DNA of 64,000 nt from Rhizobiaceae bacterium (GCA_017640615.1 JAEPQK010000001.1:1-64000); one strand, 5' to 3'; positions 16,421 to 25,481 are shown, numbered from the stretch's first letter. The notes: generated by a model from the sequence alone, not told the origin. Program-made: numbers and translations.

Positions 16421-19051
16421 TCACGTTCCGGAGTGCTTTCCTCCCTCCGGTATGGCGAGTTCAATTGCGCTGCCCGCCTCGAAGATTGCCCATGCTTCTT
16501 CATGGCGTGCATCGGGCTGAGCGAGCAGCGTGTTCGCATCAAAGTGTTTGCCGTTAATGGAAAGCTGCGACAGGGAGAGGCGTCCGCCCATAACACTGAG
16601 CTTGAGCTTTCCGCCGGCAATCGTGACCTGGCCCCAGGCTGTGCCGTTGGACCAGAGGCTCTGGAACTTGCCGTCTTTCTCCACTTTCGGAGCGAAGCCG
16701 ATCTGGCCGGCGCCGGCGTCGAAGGTGAAGCCGGACAGAACCGGCACGGCAGCGTAGCTGGCCATCGAACGTGCATAGTTGGAGCCGCATTCGATTTCGT
16801 TCCAGGGATTGCGGTTGTGGCCCTGGTAGCGGTCGCGCACGGCGGCGAAGACCCTGGTGCCTTTCTCGATCTCGCCGATCATCATCAACTGGCAGCCGAA
16901 GGCATATTCGAAACCGTGCATGGTTTCCTGCGCGTAGGGCAGCGGGATGGCCGGGCGCTTCACGCCCTCGGGCCAACTCGAAATCAGCGTTCCGCTCTCA
17001 TCGCCCTGGCCGAAGACACGGCATGGATTGGGGATGTCGCCGAGGCGTTCGACGAAATTGTTGTCGAAGATCTGCCGCACGGCGGAGGCGAATTTTTCTT
17101 CATCGAACAGGGTGTCGAGGCCGTAGAGCCGCGCATGCCATTCGGCCAGCACCTGATCGATCGCGCAGCCTTCGCCGAGCTGGTATTTGATCTCTCCATG
17201 CTCGTCTGACCAGTATTGCTGGTAGACATCGCCGGTGATGATGCCGGCCTGCGCATTGTCGATGAGGAATGGGGCGAGGATTTCGCGGTCGCTGACATCT
17301 ACCTCATGGAAGAACCAGCGGCCGTTGAACAGCTTGTCATCGACCCACGCATAGCCGCGCTCGAACACGGTTCGGTAATCGGCGGCCGCATCGGTGTCGC
17401 CCACGGCGTCGGCCATTTTGGCCGCGGCTGACAGCGCGCCGAGATAAAAGCCGGTCAGCCATGAGTTCGGGCCGTAAAGCTCCATGTCGAGCGTGTGGTG
17501 CTGGCGCCCCCACAACACGCCGGTCTTTTCCGGGTCCCACAGATCGTGGTTTTCGGGATGCCAGGCAAATTCGACGGCGGCCTTCACATTCGGCCAGATT
17601 TTCTTCAGCCAGTCCTGATCGCCGGAGAGTTTCCAGTCGCGGAAGGCCTTCATGACATTGCCGAAATGACCGTCGGCGCAGGCGCGGGCGGAATATCTGC
17701 CGATGCCCTTCGGCAGCGCCAGGCGGAAGGCCATGCCGCCGGTTTCCGGGCTCTGGTTTTCCGCGAAATCCGCTTCGCGCATGGAGCGCTCGAGGTCCGG
17801 AAACAGGAAGGGCAGCGCCTGCTGGTAGTTCCAGACATGGGTGCAGGAGCCTTCGCAGCAGCCGGCATCATCATGGCAGCCTTCGAAACCGTAGAACGTG
17901 CCGTCTTCGAGACGCAAAACCGTGGGCGATTTAAGGATCGACAGATTGGCTGACACTGCATCGACAATCGCGTCGGGCATGGTGGTGTCCGCCAGCACCG
18001 AACGGAAGTTCAGCGTGCGGTCGACGATTTCGTCCCAGCGCTGCAGCGCCTCGGTGGTGACCTCCGCCGCGGAGGACCACACGGTCGCATAATAGTTGCG
18101 CCACTGATGGGCGACGTTCTTGGGTTCGCAGCACAGAGGCGAGTTCTGCGAGACCCAGTATTTCGACATGTTTGGCACATACCAGCCAAGCGCCATGCGC
18201 ACGGTGCGGCTTTCGCCGGCCGGTACGGTGATGTGGCTGGCCATGACGGAATGCTCGATGCCGTCGGAGAGGCTCTGCTCCTTGCGGTCGCCCTCATTGG
18301 TGTAGAAGCGGTCCTTCAGCAGGCCTGCGCGGCTGATGTCGGCCCAGTAGACCTCCAGCGCATCGAACCAGCTGCCGCGATAGAAATGCCGCTGATAGCT
18401 GGTCTCCGCGTGATCGGTTGCAAGGCTGAGCTCGGCATATTCCAGCTTGTCGGTCTCGACGGCCGACCGGCTGGTGATCTGCAGCCCCTTGTCGGCCGCG
18501 GCTTCAACGCGCGGGTCTTTGATGTCATGCCCGATGCAGCCGATCAGCGCGTAGTCGAGCGGTTCGCTGCCGGTGTTTTCCACCGTCAGTTCGAACATGG
18601 CGACCGGCATGGAGGAAAGGCGGCTTTCCATCGGAATGAAGGGGCTGAGCGCGCGCATGGTCACGCGACCTGGGAATTTGTCGTCCTCGAAGCGCAAATC
18701 CGCCACGGGGTAGGGGCCGGTCAGCGACACATTTTCAAATCCGGGGAATCCGGCCATTTGCTGGCGACGGGGCCCGAATCCGTAGCCGTTGAAGCGAGGT
18801 CCGAGATGTGAACCCGTGAGGTCGCCTGCGAAGGGGCCCTGCAGGATGCGGGTGTCGACCACCTGGCCGTCTCGCTCGGCGCGCACGGCGAAATGCGAGA
18901 AACCATTCACGCTGCCCTTGGCGGGCCGGTTGAAGATTTCCCAGTCCTGTAGGCGCCCGTCCGCACCAAGTCCGATGCTGCCGGCGCCGATGCCTCCCAG
19001 CGGGAAGACGGCCGCCTTCGATGTTCCTGCGGGGTATGAAAACGAACTCAC
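16421..19051 (-). CDS. GH116-family glycoside hydrolase (GBA2-type beta-glycosidase)
   Basis: A large enzyme of 876 aa. The N-terminal beta domain starts at FPLGGIGAGSIGLGADG near residues 16-32. The C-terminal (alpha/alpha)6 domain carries EGCHDDAGCCEGSCTHVWNY, with the likely nucleophile E400, and HTLDMELYGPNSW, with the likely acid/base D522. Family members act on beta-glucosides, beta-xylosides and related glycosides. No signal peptide is seen, so it should act in the cytoplasm on an imported glycoside. GTG at 19051 is preferred because AAAGG lies nine bases upstream and the protein then begins at the conserved region. It is first in the sugar-importer operon. Confidence 0.88.
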   Translation of the reverse strand: MSSFSYPAGTSKAAVFPLGGIGAGSIGLGADGRLQDWEIFNRPAKGSVNGFSHFAVRAERDGQVVDTRILQGPFAGDLTGSHLGPRFNGYGFGPRRQQMAGFPGFENVSLTGPYPVADLRFEDDKFPGRVTMRALSPFIPMESRLSSMPVAMFELTVENTGSEPLDYALIGCIGHDIKDPRVEAAADKGLQITSRSAVETDKLEYAELSLATDHAETSYQRHFYRGSWFDALEVYWADISRAGLLKDRFYTNEGDRKEQSLSDGIEHSVMASHITVPAGESRTVRMALGWYVPNMSKYWVSQNSPLCCEPKNVAHQWRNYYATVWSSAAEVTTEALQRWDEIVDRTLNFRSVLADTTMPDAIVDAVSANLSILKSPTVLRLEDGTFYGFEGCHDDAGCCEGSCTHVWNYQQALPFLFPDLERSMREADFAENQSPETGGMAFRLALPKGIGRYSARACADGHFGNVMKAFRDWKLSGDQDWLKKIWPNVKAAVEFAWHPENHDLWDPEKTGVLWGRQHHTLDMELYGPNSWLTGFYLGALSAAAKMADAVGDTDAAADYRTVFERGYAWVDDKLFNGRWFFHEVDVSDREILAPFLIDNAQAGIITGDVYQQYWSDEHGEIKYQLGEGCAIDQVLAEWHARLYGLDTLFDEEKFASAVRQIFDNNFVERLGDIPNPCRVFGQGDESGTLISSWPEGVKRPAIPLPYAQETMHGFEYAFGCQLMMIGEIEKGTRVFAAVRDRYQGHNRNPWNEIECGSNYARSMASYAAVPVLSGFTFDAGAGQIGFAPKVEKDGKFQSLWSNGTAWGQVTIAGGKLKLSVMGGRLSLSQLSINGKHFDANTLLAQPDARHEEAWAIFEAGSAIELAIPEGGKHSGT

Positions 19052-19132
19052 GATCTCGGACCTTTCCCAGGTGTTTGCCGCACTCCTGATGCTAGCAGCA
19101 AAACAGCGGTTCACGGGCGTGTCGTGCGCAGA

Positions 19133-19219
19133 TGTCTAATTACATTTAGACACATGCGTGTTTGTCCGAGTTGTGAATCCGTGTAATTATGTAAATTAAA
19201 TCAATGAATTAGATCAATG
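19133..19219. promoter_or_regulatory. Candidate operators upstream of the GH116 operon
   Basis: The 279-base gap upstream of the GH116 gene is AT-rich. It contains a palindrome TGTCTAA-N6-TTAGACA (19133-19152). It also contains a direct repeat of ATCAATG at 19200-19206 and 19213-19219, 13 bases apart start to start. AraC-type regulators usually bind direct repeats, so the second element suits the regulator encoded in this operon. The palindrome may serve another regulator. Confidence 0.45.
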
Positions 19220-19330
19220 TTGTTCCGCTGGGGTAAAGGGCGCAACGGCGGTTACACACGCTTCAAATGGGTGTGAAAATATATGCGAGCGTGTTTTTCG
19301 CTGGGGGCTGAAAATGGCTCAGGAGCACAC

Positions 19331-20446
19331 TCAACCGCCAAGATAGGTGATGCGTCGCAGCAGTGCTTCCAGCGGGCCACGGCCGGTGCGCTGGGCCACC
19401 AGTCCAACCAGCAGGATGGCGAGCACCGCCACGGCCAGTCCGATCGGCACCAGAGTTGCAAAACCTACCTCGCCGAAAAGGCCCAGCCCGTAACCGCCGA
19501 ACACGAAGCCGGCGATCACGCCCTGCAATACGTAGATTGAGAGCGAGTTGCGTCCCGCTGCGACGAGCAGGTCCGGCAGCTGCCAGCGGTCGTCGACGCG
19601 CAACATGAGATGCAGATAGACCGCGGAGAACGCAGGTCCGCCGGGCGCAATGCCGACAAAGCCGGCGAGCGACAGCAGTTCCTGCTCTTGCGGGATCAAC
19701 CCGCCCAACGCCGCTGCATAACCGATGTTGAACGGCATACCGACTACGAGAAGCCAAGGCAGGGCGCGCCGCAGCGCATTGCGCCCGACACTGTGTCGTT
19801 CGAAGAACCCGGATTTTCCGGCAGCCAGCCCAAATGCGAATGCGCCGAAGGCCAACGGCCCCTGAAACAGCAGCAGAAAAAAGAGCGTGCCTGGCCAGTC
19901 ACGCAGCCGCGCCATTGTGGCTTCGGCAAAGCTGCCGCCCAGACCGTCATGGGCGACGCCGATGCCGGGCTCGCCGAGTATGAACGCCAAAGCCGCAAAG
20001 CCGACAAGCGCGACAGGGAGCATTGCGTAGCCGACACGTACCAATTGTCGGGCGTTCAGTCCTTGCAGCGGCCAGATGAGCAGGCCAAGCAACGCATAGA
20101 TGAGCAGAATATCGCCGGTGAAAACGAGCACGGCGTGCATGCAGCCGAAGACCGCCAGAGCAGCCAGACGGCGCGCATAGCGGCCCGAAAAGGATACCCC
20201 CGCACGGCGCGCCGAGGCGTCCTGAACGTAAATGCCCCAGCCGAACAGGAAGGAGAACAGCAGGAAAAACTTCGACTGGAAAAGAAACTCAATGCCAAAG
20301 ACCGCCGCCCGATCCGAAAGCGCGTCCGGGGGCGTGAAGATCGCGTCGGCCGGCATGCCGAGAAAGACAATATTGACTAGGCAGATACCGATAAGGGCGA
20401 GCAGCCGAACCAGATCGACGGCGGTTGTGCGGGCACGTTCGGGCAT
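19331..20446 (-). CDS. DUF418-family membrane protein
   Basis: An integral membrane protein of 371 aa with about nine to ten hydrophobic helices. The family N-terminus is RTTAVDLVRLLALIGICLVN, followed by the block FFLLFSFLFGWG, and the C-terminal DUF418 domain (about residues 210-360) includes AAGRNSLSIYVLQG. The function of DUF418 proteins is unknown; they resemble acyltransferase-type (YeiB) membrane proteins. There is no good ribosome site before the ATG. Two palindromic operators lie 16-54 bases upstream, so expression is probably repressed by the divergent TetR protein (inference). Confidence 0.88.
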   Translation of the reverse strand: MPERARTTAVDLVRLLALIGICLVNIVFLGMPADAIFTPPDALSDRAAVFGIEFLFQSKFFLLFSFLFGWGIYVQDASARRAGVSFSGRYARRLAALAVFGCMHAVLVFTGDILLIYALLGLLIWPLQGLNARQLVRVGYAMLPVALVGFAALAFILGEPGIGVAHDGLGGSFAEATMARLRDWPGTLFFLLLFQGPLAFGAFAFGLAAGKSGFFERHSVGRNALRRALPWLLVVGMPFNIGYAAALGGLIPQEQELLSLAGFVGIAPGGPAFSAVYLHLMLRVDDRWQLPDLLVAAGRNSLSIYVLQGVIAGFVFGGYGLGLFGEVGFATLVPIGLAVAVLAILLVGLVAQRTGRGPLEALLRRITYLGG

Positions 20447-20461
20447 GATAATTTCAGAAAA

Positions 20462-20500
20462 TTGAGCAGTTGTTCAAACATATATTGAGCAAGCGCTCAA
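20462..20500. promoter_or_regulatory. Tandem TetR-type operators over the DUF418 promoter
   Basis: Two 16-base palindromes share the pattern TTGAGCA...TCAA: TTGAGCAGTTGTTCAA (20462-20477) and TTGAGCAAGCGCTCAA (20485-20500), centres 23 bases apart. On the minus strand they overlap TTGCAA-N17-AATATA, a plausible promoter for the DUF418 gene. The divergent tetR gene is the natural source of the repressor. Confidence 0.65.
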
Positions 20501-20575
20501 TTATTGCAAGAGGCTTAATCCGCCCGTCGCCAATGGTGGGCGTTTGCCGGGGCGAGCGTGCATGGGAGGAACGCG

Positions 20576-20662
20576 ATGCGGGTGGCGGTTCGAGTTCGCG
20601 GAGGTGTCGAAGTCGGGATGCGATATCTGCCTGCTCGGCCTCACGATCGGAGGCAGGGCTGA
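20576..20662 (+). CDS. Possible 28-residue leader peptide before tetR
   Basis: A short frame with ATG at 20576 follows a strong ribosome site (GGGAGGA, five bases before). It codes for an arginine-rich 28-residue peptide and ends in TGA two bases before the tetR ATG. That spacing would couple tetR translation to it. I recognise no homologue. It may be a true small leader or chance in a GC-rich stretch. Confidence 0.35.
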   Translation: MRVAVRVRGGVEVGMRYLPARPHDRRQG

Positions 20663-20664
20663 GT

Positions 20665-21240
20665 ATGGCAAAGGGGCCCGAGCGCCGAAAGCGGATCGTT
20701 GAATCCGCGGTGGAAGTGATTCTGGAGGTCGGCCTGCGCGCCGCTACCACGCGCGCCGTAACCGAAAAGGCGGGCGTCGGGACCGGGCTCCTGAATCATT
20801 ATTTCCGTTGGCCGGAATTGCGGGCGCTCGCTTGGGCACAAATTTTTGCAGCGGTGGCGGAAGATCAATTCGATAGCGAGGATGACCCCGCGGCCGCGCT
20901 GGAACATTATTTTTCGACCGCTTTCGTGCCGCAGGCGCGGCGGTTCTGGCATCTGTGGCTCGAAGCATCTGAACTGGCTGCAAGCGATGACGACATGAAA
21001 GCAGCGTTTCGCGCGGTTAGTGAGCGGGAGTGGGGCATCCTGGAAGCAGTGCTCGCAGCTGGCGTGGTCCGCGAGTGCTGGTCGCTGCCAGACCCACAAG
21101 CCACTGCGCTGCGCCTGGGGGCGCTCTATGACGGCCTTGCCGGGCGGCTCCTGTCGCCAGCCGATAATCTGGACGCCGACTTGGCCGAGGCACATCTGCG
21201 CCATGCTTTCGCACTGGAATGCTCGGCGTCTGGTGCGTAG
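20665..21240 (+). CDS. TetR-family regulator (BetI-like)
   Basis: A 191-aa repressor. The N-terminal TetR helix-turn-helix (about residues 8-55) includes ATTRAVTEKAGVGTGLLNHYF, with GTGLLNHYF typical of the BetI-like group. The C-terminal ligand domain has the BetI-like feature FWHLWLEASELAASDDDM. The ATG at 20665 was chosen because the protein then begins directly at the family N-terminus. It is divergent from the DUF418 gene, whose promoter carries two matching palindromes, and is followed by a LysE-type exporter gene. It probably represses one or both. Confidence 0.9.
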   Translation: MAKGPERRKRIVESAVEVILEVGLRAATTRAVTEKAGVGTGLLNHYFRWPELRALAWAQIFAAVAEDQFDSEDDPAAALEHYFSTAFVPQARRFWHLWLEASELAASDDDMKAAFRAVSEREWGILEAVLAAGVVRECWSLPDPQATALRLGALYDGLAGRLLSPADNLDADLAEAHLRHAFALECSASGA

Positions 21241-21276
21241 TCTCATTCCAGCACATCACGAAAGACGAGGCCTGCC

Positions 21277-21915
21277 ATGATCGAATGGAGCGGACTGACC
21301 GCCACTCTCGCCGCATTTTTCATCGTGGCCGTTTCGCCAGGGCCGGCGACGCTTGCTGTTTCCACGGTGTCCGCTGCCTCCGGCCAGCGCGCCGGCCTCG
21401 CCTTCGGCATGGGGTTGGGGTTCGGCCTTGCATTCTGGGGCATCGTCGCCGCGACCGGGCTTGGTGCCGTGCTGCAGGCGTCGGCGCAATGGCTGATGGC
21501 GCTGAAGATCGCTGGCGGTGTTTATCTTCTGTGGCTCGCTTACGGTTCCGCCCGCTCCGCGTTGCGCCACGATTTGGAATTGCGCGAAGCCGGTTCCGAC
21601 AAGCCGGCAGGGCGCGGCAGAAATTTTGTGCGTGGGCTGCTGCTTAATCTTTCCAACCCGAAAGCGGTCATTGCCTGGATGGCGGCTTTGTCGGTCGGGC
21701 TCGGCGCAGATGGTGGTCTTGGCACCGTCGCTTTCGCGACCGGCGGCTGCATGGCGCTCGGCTTCGCGATCTATGCCGCATATGCGGTTGCGTTTTCACG
21801 GGCACCGGTCATGAACGGCTACCAGCGCATCAGGCGATGGGTGGATGGCATCGTATCGGCGCTGTTTGCCACAGCGGGCCTGTCGCTGTTGCGCACCGCA
21901 CTTCCCGGCGATTAG
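21277..21915 (+). CDS. LysE/RhtB-family amino-acid exporter
   Basis: An inner-membrane exporter of 212 aa with about six helices. The family block SPGPATLAVSTVSAASGQRAG (about residues 20-39) and GGVYLLWLAYGSARSAL (about 75-92) are seen, as is LLLNLSNPKAVIAW near 125. Family members export amino acids or their analogues; the substrate is not evident. It lies 36 bases after tetR on the same strand and overlaps the end of the converging uxuB gene by three bases. Confidence 0.9.
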   Translation: MIEWSGLTATLAAFFIVAVSPGPATLAVSTVSAASGQRAGLAFGMGLGFGLAFWGIVAATGLGAVLQASAQWLMALKIAGGVYLLWLAYGSARSALRHDLELREAGSDKPAGRGRNFVRGLLLNLSNPKAVIAWMAALSVGLGADGGLGTVAFATGGCMALGFAIYAAYAVAFSRAPVMNGYQRIRRWVDGIVSALFATAGLSLLRTALPGD

Positions 21916-23402
21916 TGGGGGAACCAACTGGCGGTGCTGGCCTCGTCCGTAATCGCTGCGGCCATTCCGTTTTCGAGCATCTTGTGCAAGCGGGCTGCGA
22001 CGGCTGAGCGCCAATCTCGATTACTGCGTAGCGTAGCGTCGAACAGGCCGGGGAGCGCATGGAGAGCATCGCTTATGTCGCCGGCGTTGCGAAGTCCGTG
22101 GATGGCAGTGCGAATCTCCGCCTCACGGTGATCGCGCAACTCGTAAGTCGTGTGATCATCGTGCCTGCCGAGGCAGTAGCGCATCCACGCCGCTGTTGCG
22201 AATGCGAAGGGCTGCCAATCTTCGCTAGTTTGAAGCGCCTCCTTGGCCGGCAGCAATATTCGCTGCGGCAGTTTCTGCGTGCCATCCATCGCGATCTGTG
22301 ACGTCTCATGCGCGATTGCCGGATTGCGGAAGCGGGCAAGGATGTCTTCGCAATAGCGGCAAAGGTCGATGCCCGGAAGTTCGGGTAACGTCAGGCGGGC
22401 TGCATGGACATGCCGCGTGACAAGTGTCGCCAGCGCTGGGTCGGCCATCGCGTCGCGCACATAGGTATGCCCAGCGAGAAAGCCGGCATAGGCAATCAGC
22501 GAATGTGCACCATTCAGGATACGCAGCTTCAACTGCTCGTATGGCCGCACATTACTGACGAACAATGCGCCGCCCGCTTCCCATGCAGGTCTGCCGGCGC
22601 TGAACCGGTCCTCAATCATCCATTGGCGGAAGGGCTCGGTTTCCACTGCTGCAAGATCGTGAGCGCCTGCGAGCATTGCGGCATCGTCGAGCGTTCGCTG
22701 CGTCGGCGCTGGCGTGATGCGGTCGACCATCGATGCAGGGAAGGACACGTTGCCAGCGATCCAATCGGCCAGCGCCGGGTCGGTGCGGCGGGCGAAGCCG
22801 ACGACGCCGGCGCGAAGCAGGTTGCCGTTGTCAGATAGGTTGTCGCAGCAGAGGACACTGAAAGCCGGGAGACCGCGCTCCTTGCGCAGGCGCAGCGCTT
22901 CCACCAGAAGTCCAAGCACGCCGGCGGGGTTTGCCGGATTGGCGAGGTCGGCTGCAACGGCCGGATGGTTAACATCCGCGGTCATCGCCGCCCGATCGAT
23001 ACCGTAGGCCTTTTCGGTCACCGACAGGGTTACGACCCGGACGTTGGGCGATAGCAGCGCCTCGAGCGGGGCGCGACGATCGCGCGTTGCCGCGATGACA
23101 TGTGCGATGCTGGCAACGATACGTCCGCGGGCATGAGCGCCATCGCGTTCGATCAGCGTATAGAGGCCGTCTTGCGGGTTGAGCGCGTCGGCAACGGCTG
23201 TGCCGCGCAGGCTGACGCCCGCTATGCGCCAGTCGCCGCCGGCTGCTGCAAGCGCATCGTCGGTGAAAGCAGCTTGGTGCGCGCGGTGAAACGCGCCTAC
23301 ACCGAAATGGACAATGCCGATGCCGTGGTCGGCGGGATCGTAGCCGGGGAGCACCGCAGAGCCGCCATATCCGCCAATAGCGCTTAGCCGGGCCCGAGCC
23401 AT
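21912..23402 (-). CDS. uxuB: Fructuronate reductase / mannitol dehydrogenase family
   Basis: An NAD-dependent polyol dehydrogenase of 496 aa. The N-terminal Rossmann region begins IGIVHFGVGAFHRAHQA (about residues 28-44). The C-terminal domain has KLRILNGAHSLIAYAGFLAG, with the catalytic lysine and the Asn/His of the family. Mannitol, arabinitol and fructuronate enzymes are alike in sequence. Fructuronate reductase is preferred because uxuA lies directly upstream with a five-base gap. It would reduce D-fructuronate to D-mannonate, the substrate of UxuA. Confidence 0.85.
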   Translation of the reverse strand: MARARLSAIGGYGGSAVLPGYDPADHGIGIVHFGVGAFHRAHQAAFTDDALAAAGGDWRIAGVSLRGTAVADALNPQDGLYTLIERDGAHARGRIVASIAHVIAATRDRRAPLEALLSPNVRVVTLSVTEKAYGIDRAAMTADVNHPAVAADLANPANPAGVLGLLVEALRLRKERGLPAFSVLCCDNLSDNGNLLRAGVVGFARRTDPALADWIAGNVSFPASMVDRITPAPTQRTLDDAAMLAGAHDLAAVETEPFRQWMIEDRFSAGRPAWEAGGALFVSNVRPYEQLKLRILNGAHSLIAYAGFLAGHTYVRDAMADPALATLVTRHVHAARLTLPELPGIDLCRYCEDILARFRNPAIAHETSQIAMDGTQKLPQRILLPAKEALQTSEDWQPFAFATAAWMRYCLGRHDDHTTYELRDHREAEIRTAIHGLRNAGDISDALHALPGLFDATLRSNRDWRSAVAARLHKMLENGMAAAITDEASTASWFPH

Positions 23403-23407
23403 CGATC

Positions 23408-24634
23408 TCAGGCCCGCCCCAACATCTGCCTCGCGTCAGGATGCGAAAGCGCAGTTATGATGCCGCGCAGTTCTGCCAGCCCCTTGAGGCGGCCTATCGC
23501 AGGGTATCCCGGCTGAGCATTGCGGCCATGGTCGTCCAGAATATTCTGACCGTGGTCCGGCCGAAACGGGATGTTCCAATCCGCGCGGCCAGCTTCTTTG
23601 CGGTGCGCTTCTTCACGCAGCACGGCAGCGATAACAGCCACCATATCGGTGTCGCCGCCCAGATGCTCGGCCTCGTAGAAGGAGCCCGGGCAGCGGTCGG
23701 TTTCCCGCTTTACATTACGCAGATGCAGAAGGTGCACCTTGTCACCCAACCGGTCGATCATGTCCTGAAGATCGTTATCCGGACGAGAGCCGAGCGAGCC
23801 TGTGCAGATGGTAATGCCGTTCGCTGGCGAATTCACCGCTTCCGTGATGTGGCGGTAATCCTCCTCGGTCGACATGATGCGCGGCAGGCCGAGCAGGCCA
23901 AAGGGCGGATCGTCCGGGTGGCAGCACAGGCGCATCCCAAGCTCCTCCGCGACCGGGACAATCTCGGTGAGAAAGTCGACGAAATTGGCGCGCAGCCTGT
24001 CATGCGAGATACCGTCATATTCGGCGAGATGCCGGCGCACATCCTCCAGCGAGTGGCTGTCCGCTGTGCCCGGAAGCCCGAAGACGACGTTCTTGGCCAG
24101 GGCCTCTTGTTCGGCTTCATCCATCGCCGCGAATGCGGCCTTGGCAGCGTCGACAATTTCTTCCGGGTAATCTTGTGCGGCGCCCGCGCGGTTCAGGATG
24201 TGAATATCGAAAGCAGCGAAGGCGGGATAGTCAAAGCGCATACATGTTGCGCCGCTTTCGACCCGCCAGTTGAGGTGTGTGCGCGTCCAGTCGAGCACCG
24301 GCATGAAGTTGTAGCAGACGGTAGCCAGACCGGCATCGGCCAGGTTCCGCAGGCTCGTCTTGTATGCCTCATAATGCGCGCGCCAATCGCCCTTCTGCTT
24401 CTTGATATCTTCCGATACCGGGAGGCTCTCCACCACCTCCCATAACAAGCCCGAGGGAGAGCCATCCTTGCGCATCGCAATCTCGGATTTGCGCTTTTCG
24501 ATTTCTGCGGGTTCCCATGCAATGCCGGTCGGCACGTGATGTAAGGCCGACACCACGCCCTCCACGCCCGCTTCGAGCATATCGTCGACGGTAACGAGAT
24601 CCCTCGGCCCAAACCAACGCCATGTCTGCCGCAT
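23408..24634 (-). CDS. uxuA: D-mannonate dehydratase
   Basis: A 408-aa enzyme converting D-mannonate to 2-keto-3-deoxygluconate. Diagnostic segments are the N-terminus MRQTWRWFGPRDLVTVDD, GVVSALHHVPTGIAW, CYNFMPVLDWTRT, CCHPDDPP and HLRNVKRE, with the metal-binding Cys/His residues in the last two. Length matches the UxuA family. The start has AAGGA upstream. It is first of a two-gene hexuronate operon with uxuB, divergent from a GntR-type regulator. Confidence 0.95.
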   Translation of the reverse strand: MRQTWRWFGPRDLVTVDDMLEAGVEGVVSALHHVPTGIAWEPAEIEKRKSEIAMRKDGSPSGLLWEVVESLPVSEDIKKQKGDWRAHYEAYKTSLRNLADAGLATVCYNFMPVLDWTRTHLNWRVESGATCMRFDYPAFAAFDIHILNRAGAAQDYPEEIVDAAKAAFAAMDEAEQEALAKNVVFGLPGTADSHSLEDVRRHLAEYDGISHDRLRANFVDFLTEIVPVAEELGMRLCCHPDDPPFGLLGLPRIMSTEEDYRHITEAVNSPANGITICTGSLGSRPDNDLQDMIDRLGDKVHLLHLRNVKRETDRCPGSFYEAEHLGGDTDMVAVIAAVLREEAHRKEAGRADWNIPFRPDHGQNILDDHGRNAQPGYPAIGRLKGLAELRGIITALSHPDARQMLGRA

Positions 24635-24723
24635 GTAAGTTCCTTCTCAGCTGCCTTCGCGCATTGTGGCTGAAATTACGCCTCCCGCGCGGCCCGGAGA
24701 TGATGTAACCGGTTTCGATTCCA

Positions 24724-24752
24724 TTGACTAGTATGGAAGTATGGTATAGCCG
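24724..24752 (+). promoter_or_regulatory. Promoter/operator region between uxuA and gntR
   Basis: The 141-base divergent gap contains TTGACT (24724-24729) followed by TATAGC (24745-24750) or TAGCCG (24747-24752), 15 or 17 bases on. Within it AGTATGG is directly repeated (24730-24736 and 24738-24744). The repeat lies between the -35 and -10 elements, where a GntR protein could repress its own gene and uxuA (inference). Confidence 0.4.
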
Positions 24753-24775
24753 AAAGTAGGAGGCGGGGAACCCGC

Positions 24776-25480
24776 ATGGCGCGAGCGCAACAATCGTATC
24801 GGACGCTGGATTTCAGCATCGCCGTGGGGCCACAGCTTCACCGCATGCTGCGTGACCGCATCGTGCGAAACAGTCTTGAGCCGGGGGCACGCGTTTCGGA
24901 GTCGGAGATTGCGGCTGAGTATTCGGTCAGCCGTCAGCCGGTGCGCGAGGCGTTTATCAAGCTTGCCGAAGAGGGCCTGGTCGAGGTGCGCCCGCAGCGC
25001 GGCACCTTCGTGCGCAAGATCTCACGAGCGGCGGTGATGGATGCGCGCTTTGTGCGCGAGGCGATAGAGGCCGACATCGTAAAGCTTCTGGCCGAACGGC
25101 AGAGCAGCGAGCTCATCGCCGAACTGCGCCTGCAAATTGGCGCACAGGCGGCCGCCGCCACCGCAAACACGCCGCTTCGTTTTCTTGAGCTTGACGAACG
25201 CTTCCACCGCACACTCGCGGAAGAGGCAGGCAAGAGCTACGCCTGGAGCGTGGTCGAGGGTGTGAAGGTGCAAATGGACCGCGTACGCCATCTGAGCGCG
25301 GCGCATTTTCCGATGAATAAGCTGGTCGAGCAGCACCGGCAGGTCGTCGAGGCAATCGCTTCCGGCGATGCCGTTGCCGCCGACACCCAGATGCGCATGC
25401 ATTTGCGCGAGATCGTTACCGATCTGCCGGCAATCGCCGACAGCCGGCCGGAATATTTCGAAGACCGGGATCTGGCCTGA
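24776..25480 (+). CDS. GntR-family regulator, FCD subfamily (UxuR/ExuR-like)
   Basis: A 234-aa regulator. The winged helix-turn-helix (about residues 22-85) includes SESEIAAEYSVSRQPVREAFIKL. The C-terminal all-helical FCD domain (about 95-220) carries the metal-binding Asp/His pattern, with ERFHRTLAEEAG and EQHRQVVEAI. It likely senses a sugar acid and controls the divergent uxuAB operon and its own operon. Its stop is followed after one base by the idonate dehydrogenase start. AGGAGGCGGGGAA provides the ribosome site. Confidence 0.92.
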   Translation: MARAQQSYRTLDFSIAVGPQLHRMLRDRIVRNSLEPGARVSESEIAAEYSVSRQPVREAFIKLAEEGLVEVRPQRGTFVRKISRAAVMDARFVREAIEADIVKLLAERQSSELIAELRLQIGAQAAAATANTPLRFLELDERFHRTLAEEAGKSYAWSVVEGVKVQMDRVRHLSAAHFPMNKLVEQHRQVVEAIASGDAVAADTQMRMHLREIVTDLPAIADSRPEYFEDRDLA

Positions 25481-25481
25481 G

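Noticed and set aside
21912-23402. Assignment of the polyol dehydrogenase as mannitol 2-dehydrogenase
   Set aside because: Sequence alone would allow it, but the adjacent mannonate dehydratase gene makes fructuronate reductase the better call.
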